64,000 bases of DNA. It comes from Olsenella sp. Marseille-P4559. GTDB lineage: Bacteria; Actinomycetota; Coriobacteriia; Coriobacteriales; Atopobiaceae. The stretch is from contig NZ_LR027574.1 of the NCBI RefSeq assembly GCF_900605015.1, positions 988,525 to 1,052,524 of the forward strand. The letters are read 5' to 3'. The notes under the pieces were generated by a model that did no database searches, was not told where the DNA came from, and saw only the letters and a list, made by a program, of their open reading frames with translations. The translations under genes and the position numbers were made by a program. Shown here piece after piece: positions 53,460 to 62,172 of the stretch (positions are counted from its first letter, which is position 1; the number at the start of each line of letters is the position of its first letter).

Positions 53460-53539
53460 TATTTCTAGGACACGCCCGTGTTTCTTGGCCGGTCCCTTCT
53501 GTCGCCCGCTAGGCTACCGCATTTGCTGCTCTGGCCAGC

Positions 53540-54187
53540 CTACTGGTCAACGACCAGACCCGTGGGATAGCTCTCTTTGTAGCCTTGGTATGCATCGTTC
53601 ACGCGCCGCAGGTACTCGCGCGTCTCCGTATAGGTGATGTTGTCGGCAAGCTCGCCCGGCTGTGCAAGCCATTCCTCGACCTTTCCCATCCCCGCGTTGT
53701 ATGCGGCAATCACCTCATCCGTCGAAGAGAGGTTGCCTTCGAGAAATGCCAGGTAGGCAGTACCGTATTCGATGTTTGTTGCCGGGTCGGTGAGGTTGGA
53801 CGGATCATATGCGCTCGAATCGACCAGCCCCATGCGCGCAAGCTCCGAAGAGGTCTGCGGCATCACCTGCATGAGACCGACCGCACCGGCCGAGGAATAG
53901 GCATTCTCGTCCCAGCCGGACTCGCACTTTATGATGGCGGCAATCAGCAGGGGGTCGACGCCGTGGCGTTCCGAAGACACCTGGATGTCCTGCGCATGGC
54001 TCACGGGATAGAGGGTTCGGCGGGCCAGCGAGGTGGGCGTTGCCGCAAGGATGGCGCACGCGATGATCACCACGCACACAAGCGCAAGCGGAACCACGCG
54101 ATACCAGCACCAGAATCGGTGCCCCCGCGCACGACTGCGTCGCTTGTGGGGCTTGTATCCCTTTGTGCGAGAGGAACGTGCGCTCAT
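53540..54187 (-). CDS. Lytic transglycosylase (Slt type), membrane anchored
   Basis: 215 residues. A basic N terminus, one membrane helix (about 30-50, VVPLALVCVVIIACAIL), then an SLT domain: IIKCESGWDENAYSSAGAVGLMQVMP near 86-111 with the catalytic Glu, the GLMQ/MP block and AAYNAGMGKVEEWL near 164. It cleaves peptidoglycan between MurNAc and GlcNAc to form 1,6-anhydro ends, acting outside the membrane. The ATG overlaps the coaE stop by four bases. Confidence 0.9.
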   Translation of the reverse strand: MSARSSRTKGYKPHKRRSRARGHRFWCWYRVVPLALVCVVIIACAILAATPTSLARRTLYPVSHAQDIQVSSERHGVDPLLIAAIIKCESGWDENAYSSAGAVGLMQVMPQTSSELARMGLVDSSAYDPSNLTDPATNIEYGTAYLAFLEGNLSSTDEVIAAYNAGMGKVEEWLAQPGELADNITYTETREYLRRVNDAYQGYKESYPTGLVVDQ

Positions 54188-54837
54188 CGGCTTGCTCCCA
54201 CCGCGGGGGCCTTACGTTTAGCAAGACGTTTCCAGCCAGCCCGGTCACGTGCATCCCACCAGGCGTGAACCTGGGCTACCAGGTCCTTCTCGTCATTGGC
54301 GTTGTCAAACACCATGTCTGCATGGGAACGCAGGTACTCGTCAGGGGGCTGCAAGGCCACGCGACGGTCGAAGTCCGCGGGATCCATGCCGCGTCCCTGA
54401 GCGCGCACACGGCGCACGTCGAGTGGGGCCACAACGCAGAGCACCTCGTCTACCTGGGAGAGCATGGCCTCCACGCGATCGAGCAGCGGAACTTCCACCA
54501 CGCAAACGGTGGCCTTGCCTGCACGGTCCTCCTCGTCCAGCGCGTCTGCAAGGGCCCTCGAGATATGCGGCAGCTCTATGGCCTCCAGCCGCGCTCCCCC
54601 CTCGGACGTGGAAAAGGCCCTGCGTGCGAGCAGCGTGCGGTTCAACTCGCCTGTCGTGGGGTCGGCCAGGTCTGCTCCAAAGGCCTGGCAGACAGCATCG
54701 GAGCAGGCGCTTCTCGGCGAGAGGACGCTGCGGGAAATCTGGTCGAGGTCTATGCGAGCAGCCCCAAGGCCCTCCAGAATCCGGGCTACAGTCGATTTGC
54801 CCGAGGCAATGCCTCCGGCGAGAAACACCTTATACAC
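54184..54837 (-). CDS. coaE: Dephospho-CoA kinase
   Basis: 217 residues from GTG at 54837 with GGAGG six bases upstream; the longer frame to 54885 is Arg/His-rich and unlikely. The P-loop GGIASGKST at 8-16, RIDLDQISR near 28 and VVEVPLLDR near 111 match CoaE, the last enzyme of coenzyme A synthesis. In many actinobacteria coaE lies near rpsA and uvrB, as here, though an amino acid transporter and dps have come between. Coupled to the transglycosylase by ATGA. Confidence 0.93.
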   Translation of the reverse strand: MYKVFLAGGIASGKSTVARILEGLGAARIDLDQISRSVLSPRSACSDAVCQAFGADLADPTTGELNRTLLARRAFSTSEGGARLEAIELPHISRALADALDEEDRAGKATVCVVEVPLLDRVEAMLSQVDEVLCVVAPLDVRRVRAQGRGMDPADFDRRVALQPPDEYLRSHADMVFDNANDEKDLVAQVHAWWDARDRAGWKRLAKRKAPAVGASR

Positions 54838-54888
54838 GAGTCGCCTCCTGCTGTGGTTATGCCGCGGTCGCGGGTGGTGGCGCACCGG

Positions 54889-55299
54889 CTACGACTTAAC
54901 CTCGAACTTCTCATGGCACTTAGGACATGTCACGCGAAGCCTGCCCTTCCCTCGTGGCACGCGGACTTTCTGTCCGCACGAGGAGCACTTCACATGCTTG
55001 TAGGTGCGTGCCTCCTGCGCCGCGCGACGGGGACTCTGCAGCCATGGCCTCATGGGGCCAAGGGCCTTGAGGAACGCATCGTTCTCGCTTATGCGGGCAT
55101 AGACGTTCTTGGAGCACATGCGCCAGACCGCATAAATCACGAGTGCCATGGAAATCCAGCTGAGCCAGCCAGTGTGAACGAAAAAATCGATGATGACGAG
55201 AACGACCGCTACCCAGACAGAGAGACTGGCAAGGTCGTCCGGTCCGCGGCGACCGCTCATGAACTCCTGCGCCTTGCGGTTGAAGTCACCCTGTGTCAT
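54889..55299 (-). CDS. Small membrane protein with C-terminal zinc ribbon
   Basis: 136 residues from ATG at 55299 with GGGGGAG before it. Two hydrophobic helices at about 27-60, a linker, then VKCSSCGQKVRVPRGKGRLR and VTCPKCHEKFEV: a CxxC...CxxC zinc ribbon with the MJ0042-like PRGKG loop. Similar proteins are common in Coriobacteria and have no assigned role. It precedes coaE in transcription, 51 bases away. TTTCTCGA(A)CGTTT occurs twice in its upstream region (55416-55448). Confidence 0.75.
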   Translation of the reverse strand: MTQGDFNRKAQEFMSGRRGPDDLASLSVWVAVVLVIIDFFVHTGWLSWISMALVIYAVWRMCSKNVYARISENDAFLKALGPMRPWLQSPRRAAQEARTYKHVKCSSCGQKVRVPRGKGRLRVTCPKCHEKFEVKS

Positions 55300-55490
55300 G
55301 TCTCCCCCATCATCTATGCCGCTGTCCTGGCGATTTTGGCCTGCGAGCAGTGTGCTGATGCGTTCATGTCTACCCAAACGACGACGGAGTTGCGGGCAGC
55401 GACCTCTTCTCCGCGGTTTCTCGACGTTTAGAAGTTTCTCGAACGTTTGGGGACGGTTAACCGGCGAGAATCCACGCCTCACCCGCCTCC

Positions 55491-56267
55491 CTAATGCCCC
55501 TTAATCGAGTCCAGGAATTCCCGTACGCGCTCGGAGGTGGGATGCTCGAAGAACTCGTCAGGCTTGCCCTCCTCGACAATGGCACCGTCGGCCATGAAGA
55601 CCACACGGTCGCTCACGCGGCGCGCAAATCCCATCTCGTGCGTAACGACCACCATGGTCATACCGCCGCGGGCGAGCTCCACCATAACGTCCAGGACCTC
55701 GTTGATCATCTCGGGATCAAGCGCGGACGTGGGTTCGTCGAAGAGCATGGCCTTGGGGTGCATCGCCAACGACCTCGCAATAGCCACACGCTGTTGCTGG
55801 CCACCCGAGAGCTGGGCCGGCATCTTATCGGCCTGCTCAGCCACGCCCACACGACGCAGGAGCTCCATGCCCTCGGCACGCGCCTTGTCGCGCGACGCGC
55901 CCAGCACCTCGACAGGACCCATGGTCACATTGTCGATGATTGTCCGGTGGGCAAAGAGATTGAAGGACTGAAAGACCATGCCAATCTCGGCACGCGTGGC
56001 GGCAAGCTCGCTGCCCTCCTGCGGAAGCGGCTTTCCCCCAATGAAGATCTCGCCGGAATCGATGGTTTCAAGCCGGTTGATGGTTCGACACAGCGTGGAC
56101 TTACCGGACCCAGAAGGGCCAATGACAACGACGACCTCTCCCTTCCCCACCTTGAGGTTGATGTCCTTGAGCACGTGAAGGCTGCCAAAGTGCTTGTCCA
56201 CGTGACGGAGCTCGATGACGGGCATGCTCTCCGCAGCGGTCGCTTCGCCGGTTTGCGTCTGTGTCAA
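55491..56267 (-). CDS. Polar amino acid ABC transporter, ATPase (GlnQ type)
   Basis: 258 residues. Walker [10 protein letters not shown] near 49, [16 protein letters not shown] near 98, [16 protein letters not shown] near 152, Walker [16 protein letters not shown] near 173, [15 protein letters not shown] near 207. The wording is that of GlnQ/GluA ATPases for glutamate/glutamine-type uptake. Last gene of the operon binding protein, permease, permease, ATPase, 15 bases after the second permease. Confidence 0.95.
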   Translation of the reverse strand: MTQTQTGEATAAESMPVIELRHVDKHFGSLHVLKDINLKVGKGEVVVVIGPSGSGKSTLCRTINRLETIDSGEIFIGGKPLPQEGSELAATRAEIGMVFQSFNLFAHRTIIDNVTMGPVEVLGASRDKARAEGMELLRRVGVAEQADKMPAQLSGGQQQRVAIARSLAMHPKAMLFDEPTSALDPEMINEVLDVMVELARGGMTMVVVTHEMGFARRVSDRVVFMADGAIVEEGKPDEFFEHPTSERVREFLDSIKGH

Positions 56268-56282
56268 CGTAGCCTCCTTTGG

Positions 56283-57131
56283 CTAGACGGGATTCTCGTT
56301 CGTACGAGAAATGATGTTCGTGCCGGAGCGGCGCGCCATCGAGACTGCAAGGTGGTTGATGGCGTAGTTCACAAGGATGTAGAGAATCGCCACCACAAAG
56401 TACACCGAAACGAGCGCATCGTAGTTGGTGATGAGTACGCGTGCGTTCTGTAGCATGTCGGGGAAGCTCACCACATAGGCAACCGTCGTGTCCTTCACAA
56501 CGACCACAAGCTGCGAGATAAGCGAAGGAATCACGTAGCGTACGGCCTGCGGGAACACGATCTTCATCGTGACCTTCATCTTGCGCATGCCCAGCGAGTA
56601 CGCAGCCTCGGACTGCCCCTTGGGAACGGCGTTCATGCCCCCGCGGAAAACCTCAGCAAGCACTCCGGAGGCAGCGAGGCCCACCGGCAGCGTAATCATC
56701 CAGAACGAACTCATCTTCACGCCATAGGTGGGAACCACCAGGAAGAAGAAGTAGATGAGAAGGAGGCTCGGCACGCCGCGGAAGAAGTTGATGATTACGC
56801 GGCAGATGCCCGAAAGCACGCGAGAGGAGCTCATGCGTCCCAGCATGAGAAGGAAGCCCAGCACGATGGCAATGAGACCTGCCGTGAGAGAGACCTCAAT
56901 GGTGCCGAGAAACCCGCTGCCCAAGAATACCCACGTGGTGGGTCGTGCAAAGAGCTCCCAATAGCGTGGGGCAAGCTGTCCGGTAACGTAGAAGCGCCGG
57001 ATGATAAGGCCAACGCCTACAACGACAAGCACCAGCGAGATGGCCGTCCAGAGCCAGATTCGTCCGCGCATGCGAGGACCGGGGGGCTCGTACAGCGCAT
57101 CACGCATTGAAGTCGACTTGGTTGCGCTCAT
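56283..57131 (-). CDS. Amino acid ABC transporter permease (GluD type)
   Basis: 282 residues with about six membrane helices after a polar N terminus of 25 residues. The ATPase-contact EAA loop is EVFRGGMNAVPKGQSEAAYSLGM near 168. NFFRGVPSLLLIYFFFLVVP near 117 is usual in the His/Glu/Gln permease group. Its start overlaps the stop of the first permease by four bases (ATGA). Confidence 0.93.
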   Translation of the reverse strand: MSATKSTSMRDALYEPPGPRMRGRIWLWTAISLVLVVVGVGLIIRRFYVTGQLAPRYWELFARPTTWVFLGSGFLGTIEVSLTAGLIAIVLGFLLMLGRMSSSRVLSGICRVIINFFRGVPSLLLIYFFFLVVPTYGVKMSSFWMITLPVGLAASGVLAEVFRGGMNAVPKGQSEAAYSLGMRKMKVTMKIVFPQAVRYVIPSLISQLVVVVKDTTVAYVVSFPDMLQNARVLITNYDALVSVYFVVAILYILVNYAINHLAVSMARRSGTNIISRTNENPV

Positions 57132-57787
57132 CGGGCGATCCTCACCTTCTTGTCAATGGCGTTGCCAATCACGCCGATCACGAATGCCGTACCCGCGTAG
57201 AGCACTGCCGAGATCACAAAGGGGAGAATGCCGCCGACGGTACGGGTGTTGATGTAGGAGACGAGGCCTGTGAGCTCGGGCGGTGACAGCGGGACCTGGG
57301 AGCCGAGGGCGGTGGTGAGCAGTACGGCAACGGCGAGGTTGGTCATGGGAAGCACGGCCGAGCGTAGAGCCTGCGGAATTACCACAAGGCGCAGCATCTT
57401 GCCAAACCCCATGCCAAGCGAGCGCGCGGCCTCGATCTGCCCCACGCCAATGGTGTTGATACCACTCATGAAGTTCTCCGACCCAAAGGCCGAGGCAACC
57501 AGAATCACCGTCACAATCACGCAGAGCCGGTAGTTCATCACGATCTTCAGGTACGGCAGGGCATACACCAGGATGATGAGGAGCGAGACGCCAGGGATGT
57601 TGCGAAATACCTGCACGTAGAGGTCGCCAACGACGCGCAGAGGCTTGATGGGGCATACGCGAAACACGGTCACTATGAGCGCCAGTAGCATGGCGAAGAC
57701 AAACGATACAAGCGACATCCACCATGTGCCGAGAAGCGCTTGGACATACATGTCCCCATACTCAGACAGCAACTCCGAGATGCTCAA
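57128..57787 (-). CDS. Amino acid ABC transporter permease (GluC type)
   Basis: 219 residues from a TTG at 57787 with AGGGGGAG just upstream; an ATG at 57829 is possible but falls in the hairpin after the binding-protein gene. About five membrane helices; VFRNIPGVSLLIILVYALP near 75 and the EAA loop GINTIGVGQIEAARSLGMGFGK near 120 mark the family. Works with the GluD-type permease and GlnQ-type ATPase downstream. Confidence 0.9.
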   Translation of the reverse strand: MSISELLSEYGDMYVQALLGTWWMSLVSFVFAMLLALIVTVFRVCPIKPLRVVGDLYVQVFRNIPGVSLLIILVYALPYLKIVMNYRLCVIVTVILVASAFGSENFMSGINTIGVGQIEAARSLGMGFGKMLRLVVIPQALRSAVLPMTNLAVAVLLTTALGSQVPLSPPELTGLVSYINTRTVGGILPFVISAVLYAGTAFVIGVIGNAIDKKVRIAR

Positions 57788-57814
57788 GGCTCCCCCTCTC
57801 CAAATACCAGCCAA

Positions 57815-57844
57815 GGCCCCCTGCGCCATGCGACGCAGAGGGCC
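57815..57844 (-). terminator. Intercistronic hairpin after the binding-protein gene
   Basis: Minus-strand GGCCCTCTGCG and CGCAGGGGGCC pair with one bulge around eight bases. No T run follows. Such hairpins often protect the binding-protein mRNA and reduce read-through to the permeases. Confidence 0.5.
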
Positions 57845-57865
57845 CAGACCAGATGTTGCCTGGCG

Positions 57866-58861
57866 TTAGGCACCAATCGCAGGCGGCTCGGGAACGGCAT
57901 CGATGCCCGTGCGGTCACCGATGCAAATCTTCCAGAGTTTAGCCCAGGTGCCCTCATCTTCGATCTTCTTGAGCCAGGTGTTTACGAAGGCGACCCCATC
58001 GGAGTCGAGCGGCAGACCAATGCCGTAGGGGTCCTCAGGACCAAAGGAATCGCCGACGAGACGGTACTTGCCAGGGTTCTTGACGATGGAGCTCATCTGC
58101 ATGGTTGCATCGATGACGTAGGCGTCAACGCGACCCTGCTCAAGGGCCGTGCGGGCCTCCTCGTCGGTGCTGAACTCCTGGACTGTCGCGGTAGGTGCGT
58201 ACTCGGCAAGGATGCTCGGGCCAGTGGAGCCGGACTGCGCGGCCACGGTTTTGCCCGCAAGGTCATCGACAGAGTTGATGTCGGTGTTGTCAGCGGTTAC
58301 AAGGATGCCCTGTCGCGTGGAATAGTACGGACCAGCGAAGGAGATGACCTCCTTGCGCTTGTCGGTGATGGAGTAGGTAGCGAAGACGGCGTCGACCTGG
58401 TCATTCTGAAGGACAGACTCCCGCGTGTCAGACGTCACCTTGGTAAAGTCGTACTTGGACTCGTCGCCTAGGATGTAGCGGACGAGCAGCTGCGCAAGGC
58501 CAGCATCGAAGCCACGGAGCTTGTTGTCTGTCTCGTCAAGTGAAGCAAAGAGCGTGGAGGTCTGAACGCCACCCAGACGGAACGTTCCGGCGTCCTTAAC
58601 CTTCTTGGCCCAAGCGCTCGAGGAGACCGCTGCGTCATCGGCAACGTCACCGGCAGCGAGCAGGCTGTCGAAGGCTTCTTTGTCAATCTGGGTCGAGGCA
58701 GCGGAGTCCGTGCTCGACGAAGATGAGGAAGACGTGCTGGTAGTATTGGAGCTGGTGTCGGTGCAGCCGGCAAGCGCAACAACACCTGCAGCGGCAGCGC
58801 TGCCAAGGCCAAGGCGGATTGCCTGGCGACGGCTCACGGAAGTGCTCTTGAGTGACTTCAT
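57866..58861 (-). CDS. Amino acid ABC transporter substrate-binding lipoprotein
   Basis: 331 residues from ATG at 58861 with GAGGGGAG upstream. The signal peptide has SRRQAIRLGLG near 10, a twin-arginine-like stretch, and the lipobox LAGC with Cys33. A Ser/Thr linker follows, then a family 3 solute-binding fold: GFDAGLAQLLVRYI near 125, the arginine-containing DTRESVLQNDQVDAVFATYSIT near 155 that binds the alpha-carboxylate, and AQSGSTG near 215. Glutamate-like ligands are probable. First gene of the operon. Confidence 0.92.
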   Translation of the reverse strand: MKSLKSTSVSRRQAIRLGLGSAAAAGVVALAGCTDTSSNTTSTSSSSSSSTDSAASTQIDKEAFDSLLAAGDVADDAAVSSSAWAKKVKDAGTFRLGGVQTSTLFASLDETDNKLRGFDAGLAQLLVRYILGDESKYDFTKVTSDTRESVLQNDQVDAVFATYSITDKRKEVISFAGPYYSTRQGILVTADNTDINSVDDLAGKTVAAQSGSTGPSILAEYAPTATVQEFSTDEEARTALEQGRVDAYVIDATMQMSSIVKNPGKYRLVGDSFGPEDPYGIGLPLDSDGVAFVNTWLKKIEDEGTWAKLWKICIGDRTGIDAVPEPPAIGA

Positions 58862-59075
58862 TGGAGTCTCCCCTCTCTTTTGGTGATGCGACAATCCCCC
58901 TCTACCCCTCCCCAGGGCAGCTCAGCAGGATGTCACTCTTTTCCTAGTGTAACAATCGGAATTACTACTTACGCGCAGGGAATTCCGATAGCTAACCATT
59001 TGGAAATCAGATATCAGGTGCCTGACCTTTTTCTCTATACCCAAAGCCTGACGCTGAATCACCAGAGATACAAAA

Positions 59076-59100
59076 GCAGGGCCGAGAAACTCGACCCTGC
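59076..59100 (-). terminator. Terminator after dps
   Basis: Minus-strand GCAGGGTCGAG/CTCGGCCCTGC stem around TTT, followed by TTTTG, 25 bases after the stop. Confidence 0.75.
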
Positions 59101-59125
59101 GGGGTTGTGGCACTGCGTATGACGC

Positions 59126-59554
59126 TTAGGCGCGATACTGGCGAATCATCCAGATCGCCTTGGAGAGGCTCGCGATGTAATCGTCCATGAGGGCGCTCAC
59201 CAGGTGGTTGCTCTCGTTGTCTGCGGCAACCTTGATTGTAGTGACCTCGTCGAGAAGCGCCGAGAAGTCTGCAAGGACAATCTGGAAGACCTCTGTGCTA
59301 CGCACAGGTGCATCGTTGCGTTCCTTGATGCTTGCCATGGAGAGGACTTCGCTCATGCTTGCGATGGGCTTGCCTCCCAGTTGAAGGATGGTCTCGGCAA
59401 CATCGTCAATGATGGGGAGCAGGGAATCGTAGAGCTCCTCAAGCTTGGCGTGAACCTGGAAGAAGTCGCTTCCAGCAATGTACCAGTGAAGGTTCTGCAA
59501 CTTGTGATACTCGACGGTAATGTTGGCAAGAAGGTGGTTGAGCTTGGTTTCCAT
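59126..59554 (-). CDS. dps: Dps-family ferritin-like protein
   Basis: 142 residues. QNLHWYIAGSDFFQVHAKLEELYDSL at 21-46 holds the first ferroxidase ligands (His and Asp/Glu), and IIDDVAETILQLGGKP at 48-63 completes the Dps signature. Short N terminus without a DNA-binding tail. Such dodecamers store iron and remove peroxide; oral and gut anaerobes use them for oxygen tolerance. ACAGGAG precedes the ATG. The upstream region is AT-rich, with ATTAATGGTAATTAAT (59634-59649), a dyad that a Fur/PerR-type regulator could bind; speculative. Confidence 0.93.
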   Translation of the reverse strand: METKLNHLLANITVEYHKLQNLHWYIAGSDFFQVHAKLEELYDSLLPIIDDVAETILQLGGKPIASMSEVLSMASIKERNDAPVRSTEVFQIVLADFSALLDEVTTIKVAADNESNHLVSALMDDYIASLSKAIWMIRQYRA

Positions 59555-59662
59555 AATCTTCTCCTGTGTAATGTCTTTATTAGTACTTATTCTTACTTAC
59601 TGTAATCACTATCCCACAGGAGAGGTCTTCTATTAATGGTAATTAATATTATTATTAGTGTT

Positions 59663-60311
59663 CTACACATTTTGCACACATCTGTGGCACCGAGGGGATG
59701 CCCTGGCCCAAGCCAAGCGGGTCTCTTCTGAGACCGTCAGGGGTATGCAGAGCATTCGCTCGTACCCTGTTTCTCTATCCGCCTCGCAAATCGTTCGCCC
59801 GTGATATGTCATCCCCCGATTGGTGTCAGGGTTCGAAAAGGCAGACCACGAGCGACGATTTTGCACCGAGGGGGCCAAGCATGCAGCGCGGGTCCCTCAC
59901 TGCCCTCCGCGCCTCCCCGCTGTGCATAAAAACGCTTTATCGAAGGGAAATTCTCGTTCCCATGCACAAAACTGGCCTATCGAGGGGAATTGTTTTGCGT
60001 GAATATCAAAGATGTAATCACAGTATGCACATTTACACATTTTCTGTGTAAATTATGCAAAACTATGTAATAATAGTTCAATAATTGATACTATGACCAC
60101 AAAAAGGTCCCGCGATAGGCCGGTTTTGTGCATGAGCATCCCAATTTTCCAGCGCTACGGCACTTTTGTGCAGGAGGCCACGCCCGTTGGTAACCAGATG
60201 ACAATCGCACGGCGAGCACACGGGCCAATGCCAGTCCGGTTCTATCCTGCTCGTGCCACAAATACGGCGGAAACTACAGCGCCCAACCACACATGCCCCC
60301 ATGCGGACGCC
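59663..60311. other. Gene-free interval between dps and the rpsA terminator
   Basis: No credible protein gene. A 117-codon plus-strand frame (59698-60051) has no ribosome site and composition unlike neighbours. The interval holds repeat locus B (59933-60172) and otherwise unremarkable sequence. Confidence 0.6.
59933..60172. repeat. Palindromic repeat locus B: four 25-bp units around an AT-rich core
   Basis: Units at 59933-59957 and 59963-59987 point rightward, and at 60108-60132 and 60148-60172 leftward. They share TGCAYRAAA at one end and TATCGnnGG-like sequence at the other with the four units at 3386-3635. The inner pair match as reverse complements at 22 of 25 positions; the outer pair are more diverged. 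The core (about 59990-60100) is AT-rich and includes GTATGCACATTTACACA, comparable to AATATGCATAAATG in locus A. Unit spacing is 30 bp on the left and 40 bp on the right. Confidence 0.75.
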
Positions 60312-60318
60312 AAAAAAA

Positions 60319-60343
60319 GGGAGCCGCCCGAAGGCGGCTTCCC
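60319..60343 (-). terminator. rpsA terminator
   Basis: Minus-strand GGGAAGCCGCC-TTCG-GGCGGCTCCC followed by seven T; a textbook intrinsic terminator 43 bases after the rpsA stop. Confidence 0.9.
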
Positions 60344-60385
60344 TCCCATGCAGCTAGCTCGATGTGCAGCCGGTAAACCCTAGCG

Positions 60386-61612
60386 CTACTCTGCCGCAGG
60401 TTCGGACTCGGGCTCAGGCTTGGGCTTAGGCTCAGTCTCAGCCTCGGCAACCTCGGCCTTCTCGGCAGGCTTGTCGCTCTCGGGCAGAGGCTTGACCTCG
60501 ACCTCGGTACCAAGGGTCTCGGCGGCAGCCTTCATTGACAGGGAGATGCGACGACGGTCGAGGTCGATCTCCATGACCTTCACCTGGACGGTGTCGCCAA
60601 CCTGGCAGACCTGCGAGGGAGCGTCCACGTGGCTCTTGGCCATCTCGGAGATGTGGACGAGACCTTCGACACCCTCGCCAAGGTCGACGAAGGCACCAAA
60701 GGTGACGAGCTTTGTGACCTTGCCCTCGACGATAGCACCCACGGGATACTTCTTGACGAGCGTACGCCAAGGATCCTCAGTGGTCTGCTTGAGACCGAGG
60801 GAGATGCGCTCGCGATTAAGATCGACGTCGAGCACCTGGACCTCGACCTCCTGGCCAACCTTGACGACCTCGGAGGGGTGGTTGACGTGGTTCCAGGAGA
60901 GCTCGGAGATGTGAACCAGGCCGTCGATGCCGCCGAGGTCCACGAAGGCGCCGAAGTCCACGATCGAGGACACGGTGCCCTTGAGGCGCATGCCGGGCTT
61001 GAGCTTGGAGAGGATCTCCTGCCGCTCGGCCTTGCGGGCCTCCTCGAGAACAATGCGACGAGAGAGGACGACGTTATTGCGGTTGCGATCCATCTCGATG
61101 ACGCGGGCCTCGATGCGGGTGCCAAGGTAGGCATTGAGGTCCTTCACGCGACGAAGGTCGACGAGGGAGGCAGGGAGGAAGCCACGAAGGCCAATGTCGA
61201 GGATGAGACCACCCTTGACGACCTCGATGACCTCGCCCTCCACGGTCTCGCCGGAGTTGAACTTCTCCTCCACGCGGTTCCAGGCGCGCTCGTACTCGGC
61301 ACGCTTCTTGGAGAGGACGAGACGGCCCTCCTTGTCCTCCTTCTGAAGGACGAGGGCCTCAATCTGGTCGCCCAGAGAGACGACCTCGGCAGGATTGACA
61401 TCCTTACGGATGGAAAGCTCGCGCGCAGGGATGACGCCCTCGGACTTGTAGCCGATGTCAAGCAGAACCTCGTCGCGCTCGATCTTGACGACGGTGCCGG
61501 TAACAAGATCGCCCTCGTCGAAATCGGTGACGGTACCGTCGATGAGGTTGTTCATCTCCTCGTCGGAAATATCATCCAGCGCGAAGACGGATGAGTTCTG
61601 AATCTCACTCAA
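60386..61612 (-). CDS. rpsA: 30S ribosomal protein S1
   Basis: 408 residues from a TTG at 61612 with GAGGGG upstream. Four S1 OB-fold repeats: about 33-103 (GTVVKIERDEVLLDIGYKSEG), 120-187 (GEVIEVVKGGLILDIGLRGF), 205-274 (GTVSSIVDFGAFVDLGGIDG) and 290-360 (GKVTKLVTFGAFVDLGEGVEG), then an acidic Glu/Pro/Lys tail. Four repeats is the usual form in actinobacteria (E. coli has six). Helps bring structured mRNAs to the ribosome. Confidence 0.96.
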   Translation of the reverse strand: MSEIQNSSVFALDDISDEEMNNLIDGTVTDFDEGDLVTGTVVKIERDEVLLDIGYKSEGVIPARELSIRKDVNPAEVVSLGDQIEALVLQKEDKEGRLVLSKKRAEYERAWNRVEEKFNSGETVEGEVIEVVKGGLILDIGLRGFLPASLVDLRRVKDLNAYLGTRIEARVIEMDRNRNNVVLSRRIVLEEARKAERQEILSKLKPGMRLKGTVSSIVDFGAFVDLGGIDGLVHISELSWNHVNHPSEVVKVGQEVEVQVLDVDLNRERISLGLKQTTEDPWRTLVKKYPVGAIVEGKVTKLVTFGAFVDLGEGVEGLVHISEMAKSHVDAPSQVCQVGDTVQVKVMEIDLDRRRISLSMKAAAETLGTEVEVKPLPESDKPAEKAEVAEAETEPKPKPEPESEPAAE

Positions 61613-61747
61613 AGGTGGACCCCTCTCGAAACGGGGCCCCGGTCGTCATGGTCTGCGCTTCTGCGCTCGCGCACGAACGCTTGGGCGAACTTGCATGCTC
61701 TCGGGGGCCGACAGATACGCTGCATGGCGGATGCGCATGCATTGGAT

Positions 61748-61777
61748 AGATTAGCCTGTTCGCAGGCGCAATTTCAA
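61748..61777 (-). promoter_or_regulatory. Putative rpsA promoter
   Basis: Minus-strand TTGAAA (61777-61772), 18-base spacer, TAATCT (61753-61748), about 135 bases before the TTG start, leaving a long leader where autoregulation could act. Confidence 0.4.
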
Positions 61778-61863
61778 GCATCAGATGCCATTTTTTCTAA
61801 ATGTGGGCAAGACGTTCGGCCTGCGTGGCAAGGAAGGCGGCGGGCGGGGTCCTCCCCTGCGTC

Positions 61864-61906
61864 TGCATGGGGCGCACCATGCCGGATGGCAGGTGCGCCC
61901 CATGCA
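61864..61906 (-). terminator. 15-bp perfect hairpin downstream of the truncated membrane gene
   Basis: TGCATGGGGCGCACC and GGTGCGCCCCATGCA pair perfectly around 13 bases. It lies 28 bases past the stop of the membrane-gene remnant on the minus strand. No T run follows, so it acts as a terminator only by stem strength or with a factor. Confidence 0.55.
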
Positions 61907-61934
61907 AGCCCAATGACTAGGAAGGCCCCCGCAA

Positions 61935-62021
61935 CTAGACCGTGAGAATCGTGGTGAAGTAGCCCACGACGGAGATTGCGAGCATGAGCAGCATGGCCTT
62001 GCCCGCAGACCAGTTCTCCGT
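61935..62021 (-). pseudogene. C-terminal remnant of a small membrane protein
   Basis: Minus-strand frame ending TENWSAGKAMLLMLAISVV then GYFTTILTV and TAG, a membrane helix plus short tail, with a strong hairpin after it. The reading frame is cut at about 62022, where the insertion sequence seems to begin, so the upstream part has been lost or lies beyond the window. An ATG 19 codons before the stop has no ribosome site. Family not recognised. Confidence 0.4.
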
Positions 62022-62172
62022 AGTTTTGCAGTTGCCCTAGTCTGACCTCCCACCCCTTGCCCAGCTAGATGGGCATTTTTTATGTCAAATTTTAAGTATT
62101 TATCTTGTTACGTTGTGTTACGCGGTGTATAATGCGAAGCACATGTTCCCGCAGGTGAGAGGCGGTTTCCGC

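Noticed and set aside
59698..60051. 117-codon plus-strand frame between dps and rpsA
   Set aside because: It runs through the repeat units, lacks a ribosome site and resembles nothing.
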